A stretch of DNA of 48,892 bases, from positions 1 through 48,892 of the forward strand of contig CACYBB010000015.1 in NCBI GenBank assembly GCA_902772585.1. The letters run 5' to 3'. The DNA is from an uncultured Bacteroidales bacterium (GTDB lineage Bacteria > Bacteroidota > Bacteroidia > Bacteroidales > Bacteroidaceae). Shown here piece by piece: positions 12,378 through 20,742 of the stretch (within the stretch, counting starts at the first letter, position 1; the number at the start of each line of letters is the position of its first letter). Both the position numbers and the translations under genes were made by a program. A model generated the notes under the pieces. That model had not been told where the DNA came from. It ran no database searches and saw nothing but the letters and a program-made list of their open reading frames with translations.

Positions 12378-12557
12378 TTAGGGATTATACATGTCCTTAC
12401 AATAGAAGGCCATGATATCATCCAACATGCGCTTGGCCTCAACAGCAGGACTGTCGGGGTCAAGCGCAATAGCCTGGATGTAGTTGTTGATGGCTTCGTG
12501 CCACAAGCCCTGCTTGCGAGCCTCGTTGCCTTTCTGATAATACTCGTCTGCGGTCAT
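12378..12557 (-). CDS. Small 59-residue TPR protein coupled to folD
   Basis: A short reading frame of 59 codons beginning [20 protein letters not shown] and ending FYCKDMYNP. It contains one tetratricopeptide-like unit (residues about 4-36: YQKGNEARKQGLWHEAINNY, then IALDPDSP). Its ATG shares one base with the folD stop codon (TAATG), so translation is probably coupled. The helical pattern and the frame-specific codon use support a real gene. The function is unknown; a single TPR unit would need a partner or a dimer to form a binding surface. Confidence 0.8.
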   Translation of the reverse strand: MTADEYYQKGNEARKQGLWHEAINNYIQAIALDPDSPAVEAKRMLDDIMAFYCKDMYNP

Positions 12558-13435
12558 TATTTATAGAATTCCTTCTTTCCGGCAGCCAGCGTATTCTTCA
12601 TCAGCGAACAGATAGTCATGGGACCTACTCCACCAGGAACGGGAGTGATGAACGAGCACTTCGGAGCGACCTCATCAAACTTTACATCACCGTTCAAGCG
12701 GAAACCACTCTTACGGGTAGCATCAGGCACGCGGGTTGTACCAACGTCAACGATGACAGCACCATCCTTTACCATATCAGCAGTCACAAAGTCGGGCTGA
12801 CCAATAGCAGCGATGATGATGTCTGCCTGACGACACTCCTCCTTCAATGTCTTCGAACGTGAATGACAAACGGTAACGGTTGCGTCGCCATACTGTTTCT
12901 GCATCATGAGCTGAGCCATAGGTTTGCCAACAATGTTCGAGCGACCGAGGATAACGCACTTCTTACCGCTAGTTTCAATGCCATAGCGTTTGAGCAGAGT
13001 AATGATACCCAGCGGTGTAGCTGAAATAAAGCACGGCAGACCAATAGCCATACGACCCACATTGATGGGATGGAAACCATCAACATCCTTACGATAGTCG
13101 ATAGCCTCGATAATCTTCTGCTCGTCAATGTGCTTGGGCAAGGGCAGCTGTACGATGAATCCGTCCACGTCCTGGTCCTTGTTCAACTTGTCCACACATG
13201 CCAGCAATTCCTCCTCCGTCACGTCTGCCTCATAGCGAATCAGCGTCGACTTGAAACCGCAGGCCTCGCACGCGAGTACCTTATTCTTTACATAGGTCTC
13301 CGAACCACCGTCGTGACCTACAAGTACCGCTGCCAAATGGGGTTGTTTGCCACCCTTGGCCACAATCTCTTTTACCTCTTCGGCAATCTCAGCCTTGATA
13401 GCTGTTGCCGTTGCTTTACCGTCAATTAACTGCAT
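12557..13435 (-). CDS. folD: Bifunctional methylene-THF dehydrogenase / methenyl-THF cyclohydrolase
   Basis: A 292-residue FolD that interconverts 5,10-methylene-, 5,10-methenyl- and 10-formyl-tetrahydrofolate. The family signatures are clear: [14 protein letters not shown] (with the catalytic Lys), [32 protein letters not shown], the NADP-binding [17 protein letters not shown], and the C-terminal [16 protein letters not shown]. It lies 44 bases downstream of ffh, with a 26-bp palindromic repeat in the gap, and is followed without a gap by the small TPR gene. The second folate enzyme of the window is the cyclo-ligase domain at 45016-46116. Confidence 0.97.
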   Translation of the reverse strand: MQLIDGKATATAIKAEIAEEVKEIVAKGGKQPHLAAVLVGHDGGSETYVKNKVLACEACGFKSTLIRYEADVTEEELLACVDKLNKDQDVDGFIVQLPLPKHIDEQKIIEAIDYRKDVDGFHPINVGRMAIGLPCFISATPLGIITLLKRYGIETSGKKCVILGRSNIVGKPMAQLMMQKQYGDATVTVCHSRSKTLKEECRQADIIIAAIGQPDFVTADMVKDGAVIVDVGTTRVPDATRKSGFRLNGDVKFDEVAPKCSFITPVPGGVGPMTICSLMKNTLAAGKKEFYK

Positions 13436-13447
13436 TTGTTTCTATTT

Positions 13448-13473
13448 CGTTATTACGTTATAACGTTATTACG
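13448..13473. repeat. 26-bp palindromic repeat, copy 1 (ffh-folD gap)
   Basis: A near-perfect palindrome built from CGTTATTACG and CGTTATAACG units, centred on GTTATAAC. Its reverse complement is identical over all 26 bases to 30261-30286, the gap after secA. Looser relatives (CGTTATTTCGTTAAATCG; CGTTAATACGTTATCG) lie at 38092-38109 and 43124-43140. Confidence 0.9.
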
Positions 13474-13479
13474 ACTGGC

Positions 13480-14823
13480 CTAAAATGGCTTACGCATCTT
13501 CATGGCAGCAGCCATCTGCGCCATCTTCGACGAACCTGCACCAGTCATCATGCGCATCACCTTGCGCGTCTGGTCGAACTGCTTCAGCAGACGGTTCACC
13601 TCTTCAATCTTCGTACCAGAACCCTTGGCAATACGCAGTTTACGACTCTGGTTGATGATATCAGGATTCTGGCGCTCCTTAGGTGTCATCGACTGGATAA
13701 TAGCCTCAATACCCTTGAAAGCATTATCGTCAATATCAACATCCTTTAAGGCTTTACCCACGCCAGGAATCATACCAGCCAGATCCTTGATGTTACCCAT
13801 CTTCTTGATTTGCTGAATCTGTCCGTAGAAATCGTCAAAGTCAAACTTATTCTTACGGATTTTCTTCTCTAAACGCTTAGCCTCCTCTTCATCGAACTGC
13901 TCCTGAGCACGCTCCACGAGTGAAACGATATCACCCATGCCCAAGATGCGGTCGGCCATACGCTCAGGATGGAACACATCGAGTGCTTCCATCTTCTCGC
14001 CAGTACCCACAAACTTAATAGGCTTGGTGACAACAGTACGGATAGAAAGGGCAGCACCACCACGGGTATCGCCATCGAGCTTGGTCAATACTACACCATC
14101 GAAATCCAGACGGTCGTTGAATTCCTTGGCAGTATTCACAGCATCCTGACCCGTCATCGAGTCAACGACAAAGAGCGTCTCGTCGGGCTGAACAGCCTGC
14201 TTCAGCGTAGCTATCTCGTTCATCATCTCCTCGTCAACAGCCAAACGACCTGCGGTATCGATGATGACTACATTATAATTTTTCTGCTTAGCCTCACGGA
14301 TTGCGTTCTGAGCAATTTCTACAACGTTCTTGTTGTCGGGCTCTGAATAAACGGGAACACCAACGCTCTCGCCAACCACATGCAACTGCTGGATGGCAGC
14401 AGGACGATAAACGTCACAGGCAACAAGCAACGGATTCTTGTGCTGCTTAGTCTTCAGCATATTAGCCAACTTACCAGAGAACGTGGTCTTACCAGAACCC
14501 TGCAAACCAGACATCAGCACGATGGCAGGACGACCCTCCAACTTCAGTTCTACGGCCTTGCCACCCATCAGTTCTGCCAGTTCGTCGTGAACAATCTTCA
14601 CCATCAACTGGCTAGGCTTGATGGCCGTGAGCACATTCATACCCAGTGCTTTCTGCTTGACAGTATCAGTAAACTGCTTGGCTACCTTGTAGTTCACGTC
14701 GGCATCCAACAGGGCCTTGCGAACGTCCTTCAGGGTCTCAGCAACGTTAATCTCAGTGATTTTTCCTTCACCTTTCAGTATCTTGAACGAACGTTCAAGT
14801 CTCTCACTTAAATTCTCAAACAT
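13480..14823 (-). CDS. ffh: Signal recognition particle protein Ffh (SRP54)
   Basis: A 447-residue SRP GTPase that binds signal sequences and 4.5S RNA and delivers ribosomes to FtsY. The N domain is followed by the G domain: P-loop GLQGSGKTTFSGKLA, DVYRPAAIQQL, DTAGRL, the TKLDGDTRGGAALS block and GTGEKMEALDVF. The M domain ends with a methionine-rich MMTGAGSSKMAQMAAAMKM. It has its own promoter, whose -33 region overlaps the terminator of the upstream gene. Confidence 0.98.
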   Translation of the reverse strand: MFENLSERLERSFKILKGEGKITEINVAETLKDVRKALLDADVNYKVAKQFTDTVKQKALGMNVLTAIKPSQLMVKIVHDELAELMGGKAVELKLEGRPAIVLMSGLQGSGKTTFSGKLANMLKTKQHKNPLLVACDVYRPAAIQQLHVVGESVGVPVYSEPDNKNVVEIAQNAIREAKQKNYNVVIIDTAGRLAVDEEMMNEIATLKQAVQPDETLFVVDSMTGQDAVNTAKEFNDRLDFDGVVLTKLDGDTRGGAALSIRTVVTKPIKFVGTGEKMEALDVFHPERMADRILGMGDIVSLVERAQEQFDEEEAKRLEKKIRKNKFDFDDFYGQIQQIKKMGNIKDLAGMIPGVGKALKDVDIDDNAFKGIEAIIQSMTPKERQNPDIINQSRKLRIAKGSGTKIEEVNRLLKQFDQTRKVMRMMTGAGSSKMAQMAAAMKMRKPF

Positions 14824-14848
14824 ATCATTAATTGCAATTATTGAGCTG

Positions 14849-14880
14849 CAAAATTACAATAAAAAAACGAGACTCACAAA
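14849..14880 (-). promoter_or_regulatory. Promoter of ffh
   Basis: On the minus strand, TTTG (14877-14880) is followed after 20 bases by TAATTTTG (14849-14856), a perfect -7 box. The -33 box falls in the loop of the terminator hairpin at 14862-14898. The leader is about 20 bases. Confidence 0.7.
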
Positions 14881-14898
14881 TAATGAGTCTCGTTTTTT
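14862..14898 (-). terminator. Terminator after the FadL-like gene
   Basis: A perfect 15-bp stem AAAAAACGAGACTCA / TGAGTCTCGTTTTTT with a 7-base loop lies 13 bases past the stop codon at 14912. Its A/T arms give a U-tract in either direction. Confidence 0.9.
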
Positions 14899-14911
14899 CT
14901 GTTTTACGTGT

Positions 14912-16504
14912 TTAGAACGTATAGCCCAACGTGAAGAGCACCTGATGACGCTTGTTTGTAACCGATATCTGCGGAGCGATATTGTCATACATGGCATCAT
15001 CGGAATCGTAGTAGCTCATAAAGGGCGAGAAGGTTCCTTTGGTAGCGCTATACTGGTAGGCCAGAGAGGCATTGAACTTGTCGAATGTATAACCGAAACC
15101 GCAGGTAAAGCGATTGGTTGCATCCCAGTTGGTATAGTCGGTAGCAGAACTAATATAGGAGGCATCAGAATTGAGTGTGCCGTCCTTAAAGCCTTCTTTC
15201 TGATACATTGGACTGACATAGTTGTAGCCTATGCGCAAGGCCAATTCACGGGTTGGCTTTATTTCAGCACCAAACTTCAGAGTGTGCACACCTTTCAGGG
15301 TCTTTGCGGTGTGGTCGTTCATCACACGGTCACTCTCAGAATCCTTACGATAGGTATCTGTCCAGTCATCATAATACTCACCAGTGAGGTAGCGCGTGTC
15401 CATGCTTCCGTAGTCTGCATATTCATAGCTGGCACCCAGGGCCACCTGTGAACCAATGGTATGACCCAGGCTGACACCAAACTTCCATGGTGTATACAGG
15501 CGGAACTTATAGCTGGTGCGGTCGCGGGCATCGTTGATGGTTCCAGAATCAAACCTTAGATTACCGTCAGAGATATACGAATAGTTGGCTGTTTTCAAAT
15601 CATAGAATGTTGGTGAAGCAATAGACAGACCAATGCGGAACGGCGAACTCTCAATAGGACGGAGGATAACACCAGCCTTGACATCTATACCCGTACCGGT
15701 AATCTCGCGACGGTCGGCAACCTTACACTGGAACAGGGGCATCTCTTCAACATACTCGCTATAGTGCTTGTAGTGAACATCATGAACGCCAACGGTTACT
15801 CCCAGATAGATGCGGTTGTTGATATTACCACTGACATTGAAGTCGTACTCACCGATATAACCCTCATGGGCACGATCGAAGCGGAAACTGTTGGCATTAT
15901 CATAGCCCCATGTCTTGTCACTATTATCCCAGTTCAGATTTGGACCAAACAGGTCGTCCAACTGACTACAGGTAATATAAGGAGCCCTAAAGTTTGGCAC
16001 ATCAATAATAGTGCCGTCATCCAGTTTCTCCTGCTTCGCCTCATAGACCAGATCGTAATTACCCTTGGCCCACGTCAGTTTATTGAGCGATGCATTACCC
16101 AACTGACTGGCAGCAGAGAGAATCATATCGAAGTTACGACTCTTGTGGTAGTTAATGCCCACGTTGATAAACGAAGTCTTTCCGCTACGATAGGAATAGA
16201 CGAAACCCAACTGGTCGAACGATGCATTGGTTGTAGAGCCACCCACAGCATTCGTAGCATCAGCTTGCGAGACAAGTCCCATAGACAGGCTGATATTAGA
16301 GTGACGGAACATACCAATGCCGGCAGGATTAGTGCCTATGGTCGAGATGTCGGCACCAAGAGCCTCCATAGCACCACCCATAGCCACATAGCGGGCTGTA
16401 CCATTCAGGTCTTCCTGAACAATCTTCGCATTCTCGTAAGTTTCCTGTGCTGCTGCGGGCATTGTAGCCACGACAATAGCAGCTATAGCAAATAACTTTT
16501 TCAT
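14912..16504 (-). CDS. FadL/OmpP1-type outer membrane barrel protein
   Basis: Outer membrane protein of 530 residues with a signal peptide at 1-19 (MKKLFAIAAIVVATMPAAA). The N-terminal stretch DLNGTARYVAMGGAMEALGADISTIGTNPAGIGMFRHS is the plug/hatch signature of the OmpP1/FadL/TodX family as seen in Bacteroidetes. The rest is alternating barrel strands, ending with an aromatic strand VLFTLGYTF. Members of this family in Bacteroidetes are sometimes labelled hemin receptors; nothing here proves the ligand. It follows the Tyr/Trp-rich protein gene by 52 bases and may be co-transcribed with it. Confidence 0.85.
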   Translation of the reverse strand: MKKLFAIAAIVVATMPAAAQETYENAKIVQEDLNGTARYVAMGGAMEALGADISTIGTNPAGIGMFRHSNISLSMGLVSQADATNAVGGSTTNASFDQLGFVYSYRSGKTSFINVGINYHKSRNFDMILSAASQLGNASLNKLTWAKGNYDLVYEAKQEKLDDGTIIDVPNFRAPYITCSQLDDLFGPNLNWDNSDKTWGYDNANSFRFDRAHEGYIGEYDFNVSGNINNRIYLGVTVGVHDVHYKHYSEYVEEMPLFQCKVADRREITGTGIDVKAGVILRPIESSPFRIGLSIASPTFYDLKTANYSYISDGNLRFDSGTINDARDRTSYKFRLYTPWKFGVSLGHTIGSQVALGASYEYADYGSMDTRYLTGEYYDDWTDTYRKDSESDRVMNDHTAKTLKGVHTLKFGAEIKPTRELALRIGYNYVSPMYQKEGFKDGTLNSDASYISSATDYTNWDATNRFTCGFGYTFDKFNASLAYQYSATKGTFSPFMSYYDSDDAMYDNIAPQISVTNKRHQVLFTLGYTF

Positions 16505-16556
16505 AGCTTATACATTTTAATAATATAAAGGGTTGAGGTTAGGGGTTACACATCTC

Positions 16557-17444
16557 TTATCGTCCAAAGCGACCGCCACCACCAGAGCGACCACCGCCGC
16601 CACCGAAGGAACCGCCACGGCTGCCACCTCCTCCAACGCTGGAACGAGAAGTACCAAAGGAGCCGCTGCTGCTACTGCTGGAACGGTTGTTGGAACCGAA
16701 ACCTGTGCTATTGCGCGAACCATTGAAAACTCTGTTGTTAGTCGTAGTACGACTGGTTGTCGAACGATTTCCGAAAGTGCCATTATTAGAACGATTATTA
16801 AAGGAACCAGTACTGCGATTACGTCCGAAGCCATTGCCGAAAGCCGATGTACTTGTAACATTACGATTGGCATGGAAGCGTTGGTGTGCTGTTGGGCGAT
16901 AACTGCGGCCACCATAATAACGATAATAGGGTCTGTACCAGCTGTAATATCCCCATGGACGGTAATAATAGCTGCTGTACCATCCATAGCGCCAAGGCGA
17001 CGACCAGCTGTAATAACCGCCATAGTACCAGGGATCGTACCAAGGATCATACCACGAGATATACCAAGGATCGTACCACGTGCTGTACCATCCATAACGA
17101 CCATAATACCAAGGGGATAGCCAGCGTCCGTCACGATAACCCTCCCAGTAGGCCTGACTGGGGGTGTAGTCATCGAAGCGCGACAGCTGACGCGTGTACT
17201 GGTAGTCTTCGGTCTCTACTTCCTGTCCTGTCGAATCGATAGGCGTAACTGTGGACGACAGACGACCATTATAGTCGTCAATACTACGGTTAGAACCCGA
17301 ATAGTAGGTTTTCTTGGGCATACCGTAGTTTTCTGCCTCCTTGGCAACGTTCTCTTTCGTAGGAACGAAGTACATATCATCGTCCTGTGCCATCAACTGG
17401 AGTGGCAAGGAACAGATTGCTGCTAAAAGAATCCACTTTTTCAT
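16557..17444 (-). CDS. Exported Tyr/Trp-rich, Ser/Gly/Arg-rich low-complexity protein
   Basis: Unrecognised 295-residue protein. I use the start at 17442-17444, which gives a signal peptide MKKWILLAAICSLPLQLMAQ; an upstream in-frame Met lies near the promoter and is less likely. Residues about 95-180 are a string of Tyr/Trp/Pro units (WYDPWYISWYDPWYDPWYYG and the like). The DNA below them (17020-17090) is a degenerate tandem repeat of ATACCAAGGATCGTACCA type. Residues about 185-295 are Asn/Arg/Ser-rich and end in Gly-Gly-Gly-Arg repeats. The composition suggests an intrinsically disordered or aggregating envelope protein. An open frame in another register over the C-terminal half is a by-product of the repeats. 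Confidence 0.8.
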   Translation of the reverse strand: MKKWILLAAICSLPLQLMAQDDDMYFVPTKENVAKEAENYGMPKKTYYSGSNRSIDDYNGRLSSTVTPIDSTGQEVETEDYQYTRQLSRFDDYTPSQAYWEGYRDGRWLSPWYYGRYGWYSTWYDPWYISWYDPWYDPWYYGGYYSWSSPWRYGWYSSYYYRPWGYYSWYRPYYRYYGGRSYRPTAHQRFHANRNVTSTSAFGNGFGRNRSTGSFNNRSNNGTFGNRSTTSRTTTNNRVFNGSRNSTGFGSNNRSSSSSSGSFGTSRSSVGGGGSRGGSFGGGGGRSGGGGRFGR

Positions 17445-17475
17445 AGCTTTTCGTCTTTTATACTTGTTCACGTTG

Positions 17476-17483
17476 CAAAAATA
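17476..17483 (-). promoter_or_regulatory. -7 box upstream of the Tyr/Trp-rich protein gene
   Basis: TATTTTTG on the minus strand, 31 bases before the chosen start, matches TAnnTTTG. No properly spaced -33 box is seen. Confidence 0.45.
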
Positions 17484-17505
17484 CAACATATTTTTATGCA
17501 AAAGT

Positions 17506-17540
17506 AGGGAAAAACCCTAAGACAGCGTAGGTTTTTCCCT
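17506..17540. promoter_or_regulatory. Inverted repeat between divergent genes
   Basis: AGGGAAAAACC and GGTTTTTCCCT are perfect 11-base inverted arms, extended by CTA/TAG inside, between the divergent promoters of the Tyr/Trp-rich gene and prmA. No gene ends here, so it is not an ordinary terminator. It may be an operator or a relic of a repeat. Confidence 0.5.
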
Positions 17541-17548
17541 ATTTTTTG

Positions 17549-17556
17549 TAATTTTG
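17549..17556 (+). promoter_or_regulatory. -7 box of prmA
   Basis: TAATTTTG matches TAnnTTTG and lies 19 bases before the ATG at 17576. There is no clear -33 box. Confidence 0.5.
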
Positions 17557-17575
17557 TGGGCAAATTTAACATCTT

Positions 17576-18484
17576 ATGAAGTACTACGAAGTTGATTTCA
17601 CCATCGCGCCCTGCTCTCAGGACGCCCAGGATATCCTCTCAGCATTGGCTGGTGAGGCAGGTTTCGAAACATTTGAGGAAACAGGAACAGGACTGAAGGC
17701 ATATGTGCAGCAAGCGCTGTTCGACGAGGAAGCCCTCCGTCTTGCGCTCGAAGGTTTTCCCTTCGAGAACGTCACCCTCTCCTACTCCATCCAGGAAGCC
17801 GAAGACAAGGACTGGAATGAACAATGGGAACAAGAAGGTTTTGAACCGATAGAGGTAAGAAGGAAAATGGAAGAAGGAAGAGGTAAGATGGATGATGGAA
17901 GATGTGCCTCATTGGTCATTCATGATGGCCGCCACCTCCCCTCAGACTTCAGCCTTCAGCCTTCTGATATCGAAATTGAGATTGACGCCCATCTGGCCTT
18001 CGGAACAGGCACCCACGAGACGACACGCATGATTTGCGGTATGATGCTTGACATGCCGTTGGACGGGCAGCGCGTGCTCGATTGCGGCTGTGGCACCGGT
18101 ATTCTGGGCATCTGCGCCTTGAAACTGAGAGCGGCCAGTTGTGTAGGCTATGATATCGACGAATGGAGTGCCGATAATACCCGTCACAATGCTGTCATCA
18201 ATCGCGTTGACGACCACCTTACTGCTCTCTGTGGTGATGCCAGTGTTCTCAGCAGTTTCTCTGCTGAGTTCAACCTCGTCCTCGCCAACATCAATCGCAA
18301 CATCCTGCTCAACGACCTGCCTCGTTTCCGTAGCGTGATGGCACCAGGAGCCCAGCTTATCTTGAGCGGTTTCTATAAAAATGACTGTGCCCTGCTCGAA
18401 AGCAAGGCACAGACACTTGGTTTATCGTTGAAGGCTACCCGCACCGACGGCGACTGGGCTTGCCTTCTGTTTTCTCTTGATTAG
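17576..18484 (+). CDS. prmA: Ribosomal protein L11 methyltransferase
   Basis: SAM-dependent methyltransferase of 302 residues that trimethylates ribosomal protein L11. The N-terminal substrate domain includes DWNEQWEQEGFEPI. The catalytic domain carries AFGTGTHETTRM, motif I LDCGCGTGILGICALKL, YDIDEWS, and motif IV LANINRNILL. Two unusual stretches precede the catalytic domain. Residues about 95-109 (RRKMEEGRGKMDDGR) are encoded by a GGAAAATGGAAGAAGG-type repeat (17858-17903). Residues about 122-130 (SDFSLQPSD) are encoded by TTCAGCCTTCAGCC (17941-17965). Both look like intergenic repeat sequence accommodated in frame. The stop codon overlaps the stop of the convergent ppiD-like gene. Confidence 0.94.
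   Translation: MKYYEVDFTIAPCSQDAQDILSALAGEAGFETFEETGTGLKAYVQQALFDEEALRLALEGFPFENVTLSYSIQEAEDKDWNEQWEQEGFEPIEVRRKMEEGRGKMDDGRCASLVIHDGRHLPSDFSLQPSDIEIEIDAHLAFGTGTHETTRMICGMMLDMPLDGQRVLDCGCGTGILGICALKLRAASCVGYDIDEWSADNTRHNAVINRVDDHLTALCGDASVLSSFSAEFNLVLANINRNILLNDLPRFRSVMAPGAQLILSGFYKNDCALLESKAQTLGLSLKATRTDGDWACLLFSLD
17858..17967. repeat. In-frame simple repeats inside prmA
   Basis: A purine-rich GGAAAATGGAAGAAGG/GATGGATGATGG tract (17858-17903) and a CAGACTTCAGCCTTCAGCCTTC tract (17943-17964) flank a short segment encoding VIHDGRHLP, which resembles the normal linker of PrmA proteins. Confidence 0.7.
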
Positions 18485-20625
18485 AAGAAGAGGTAGCGGT
18501 TGTCTACCACATCAGCTTTCAGATACATCTCGTTCATGAAGCGACTGGCAGCCTGCATAGCCTGCTGCTGCAACTGCTTCATCTGCTGCTTCTCATCCAG
18601 TTTCACGCCCTCGCGCTGCTTCTTGGCAATTACCTGGAAGAGGTATGCTGCACCATTACCCTTAACAATGGCGGGGCTGAACTGACCCTGCTTAACAGCA
18701 GCAACAGCACCACTCAGGGCAGGCTCGCTAGAACCAGCGGCAGAAACGAATACAGGAGCAGAGAAAGTAATCTGGCGAACGCTGTCAACAACAGCACCCT
18801 TCTGCTTAGCAGCAGCGATGTCCTTGACACCAGCCAGCTGAGCAGCAGCCTTCTCAAACTTCTTGTCGCGAGTAACCTCCACCTTCAGCTGTTCCTTCAC
18901 GCTCTCCATAGCACGATAGCCTACAGGATGAACACCAGTAAGGGCAATTACCAGCAGGTGGTCATTGTTGCCACACTCATAGAGCGGAGAAACCTCACCA
19001 GCCTTGGCATCGAAGATCCACTTCATAGCCTCGCGAGTAGCACGCAGACCAGCAACGTTGTGCTCTGAGCTGTACAGGTCGTTACGCTCCTGAACACGGA
19101 AGCCGAACTTCTGAGCGTTCTTCTCCAGACCTTCCAGGTCCTTGTTCTCGCTGACATACTGGCTGAAGTTGTTATAAGCGTTTGAATAAGTTGTCTTTGA
19201 GAAATCGATAGTGTGCTTCACAACAGCCACATCAAACTTGTTAACCAAAGCCTTGCGGTCAGTTACCTGCAGCACGATATTGCCCTGAGAGAACTGGAGG
19301 TTCTTCACCTCGCCAGCACCCAGCGTGTTGAGTGACTGAATGTACTCCTTGGTGTCAGCATCGATAGTCTGTGCACGCTCATACATGGCAGAGGTCATCC
19401 ACTGCTTCTCACCGGTCTGACCATACTTCTTAGCCAGTACCTCGAAGTCTGCACCACCCTTCAGAGCGGTATAGATGCTGTCAGCCAACTTGTGAGCCTC
19501 CTCAGCAGTAGCGCCACCAACCTGAATCTGACGATACTCGACAGAGTCGGGCTGCTGTACCTTGTTGATAAGCTTCACCACGTTCAGGGTATTGTCATAA
19601 GCAGTCTCGAAGGGAGCAGAAACCTGACCCACCTGCATAGAGTCAATCTTAATAGCGATATCGTTGGGGAATGCGCTACGAGTAGCAGCGATACCAGTAT
19701 AGGCAATCTGCGACTGAGCCTTGCGAACAACCTCAGCGGGAGCCATACCGCTCTCCAACTGCTGCTGAGCCTCCTTCATGGTCTTCATCAGCGCATCACG
19801 GTCAGCCTGAGAAGCAACTACCTGGAAGTCAACATACTTAATGTCGCGGCTCTCCACATACTGCTTGAACTGCTCTTTCTTCTCGTCGTACTTAGCCTTG
19901 AGGTCAGCATCGCTTATCTGAATATCAGTATCCTTGATAGCGTTGTAAGGAACAGTAGCCAACAGAATGTCGCTCTCCTCGTTCTGATCAGCGAAAGCCA
20001 TCTTAGCAGAGATGGGGTTCGACAGCAGAGACTGAGCGAGCAGGCTCTGGTACTTCTGACCGAGCAACTGCTGACGGAGTGTCTTCTCAATGAACTTCCA
20101 ATAGTTGTAGATGCGAGTGTACTGCTCCATCATCTGGGCATTACCACCCTGCTCCTGCTGCTTCTTATAGTCAGCCAAGAACTTTGTGAGCTGGCTAACG
20201 TCGAAACGACCAGTCTGCTGATTGACAAACGGAGTCTGCATCAGCATACCATTGGTACCAGCCTTGAGCACGTTCTGCAACTCCTCATCAGTAACGGTCA
20301 GACCAACCTTCTTGGCTTCGGTCTCCAGAATGGTGTTGTTGACAAACTGCTGCCAAACCTGATCCTTTACCTGGTTGAGTTCTTCCTCTGAGAGGTTGTC
20401 ACGGTTCTGAGTCATCTTGATGACCTCCTGATACTCGTCGACAAGACTCTGGAAGTCCTGGACTGAAATTTTCTTACCTAACACTTCGCCGACCTGCTGA
20501 CGACGCTCGTTGCCAGTAGCCTCGCACGAGCGGAACATCTCTTCGGCAATGAATGCAAAAAGGGCGAGACCAATTACTGTAGCAAGTACTGGTCCCCAGC
20601 TTCTAATTTTTCCAATTGCTGCCAT
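18481..20625 (-). CDS. PpiD/SurA-like periplasmic folding factor (peptidyl-prolyl isomerase family)
   Basis: A 714-residue membrane-anchored chaperone. The N-terminus (MAAIGKIRSWGPVLATVIGL and onward) is a signal anchor of PpiD type. A SurA-N-like helical region follows (about 40-210), with DFQSLVDEYQEVIKMTQ and LTVTDEELQNVLKAG. Parvulin-like segments occur at about 330-450 (VEYRQIQVGG, GADFEVLAKKYGQTG) and about 510-610 (WIFDAKAGEVSPLYECG). The C-terminus is Gln-rich and helical. It should help outer membrane proteins fold after Sec export, which fits the neighbouring barrel, lptC and secA genes. Its stop codon overlaps prmA's by 3-4 bases on the opposite strand. Confidence 0.9.
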   Translation of the reverse strand: MAAIGKIRSWGPVLATVIGLALFAFIAEEMFRSCEATGNERRQQVGEVLGKKISVQDFQSLVDEYQEVIKMTQNRDNLSEEELNQVKDQVWQQFVNNTILETEAKKVGLTVTDEELQNVLKAGTNGMLMQTPFVNQQTGRFDVSQLTKFLADYKKQQEQGGNAQMMEQYTRIYNYWKFIEKTLRQQLLGQKYQSLLAQSLLSNPISAKMAFADQNEESDILLATVPYNAIKDTDIQISDADLKAKYDEKKEQFKQYVESRDIKYVDFQVVASQADRDALMKTMKEAQQQLESGMAPAEVVRKAQSQIAYTGIAATRSAFPNDIAIKIDSMQVGQVSAPFETAYDNTLNVVKLINKVQQPDSVEYRQIQVGGATAEEAHKLADSIYTALKGGADFEVLAKKYGQTGEKQWMTSAMYERAQTIDADTKEYIQSLNTLGAGEVKNLQFSQGNIVLQVTDRKALVNKFDVAVVKHTIDFSKTTYSNAYNNFSQYVSENKDLEGLEKNAQKFGFRVQERNDLYSSEHNVAGLRATREAMKWIFDAKAGEVSPLYECGNNDHLLVIALTGVHPVGYRAMESVKEQLKVEVTRDKKFEKAAAQLAGVKDIAAAKQKGAVVDSVRQITFSAPVFVSAAGSSEPALSGAVAAVKQGQFSPAIVKGNGAAYLFQVIAKKQREGVKLDEKQQMKQLQQQAMQAASRFMNEMYLKADVVDNRYLFF

Positions 20626-20690
20626 TTGATTTTTATAGTTTTTAATTTTTTATTTTTGTTCTTTTCTATTTGAATTTCAGATTCAGCCTG

Positions 20691-20698
20691 CAAAGTTA
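20691..20698 (-). promoter_or_regulatory. -7 box of the PpiD-like gene
   Basis: TAACTTTG on the minus strand, 65 bases before the start codon, is a perfect TAnnTTTG. A correctly spaced -33 box is not evident. Confidence 0.45.
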
Positions 20699-20742
20699 CT
20701 AAATTTCATTGAAACAGCGACATTTTTTATAAAAAAAATACC

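Noticed and set aside
16517-17173. 218-codon frame overlapping the Tyr/Trp-rich protein gene in another register
   Set aside because: Its Thr/Val/Ala repeats arise from the same tandem DNA repeat. Only the other register begins with a signal peptide near a -7 box.
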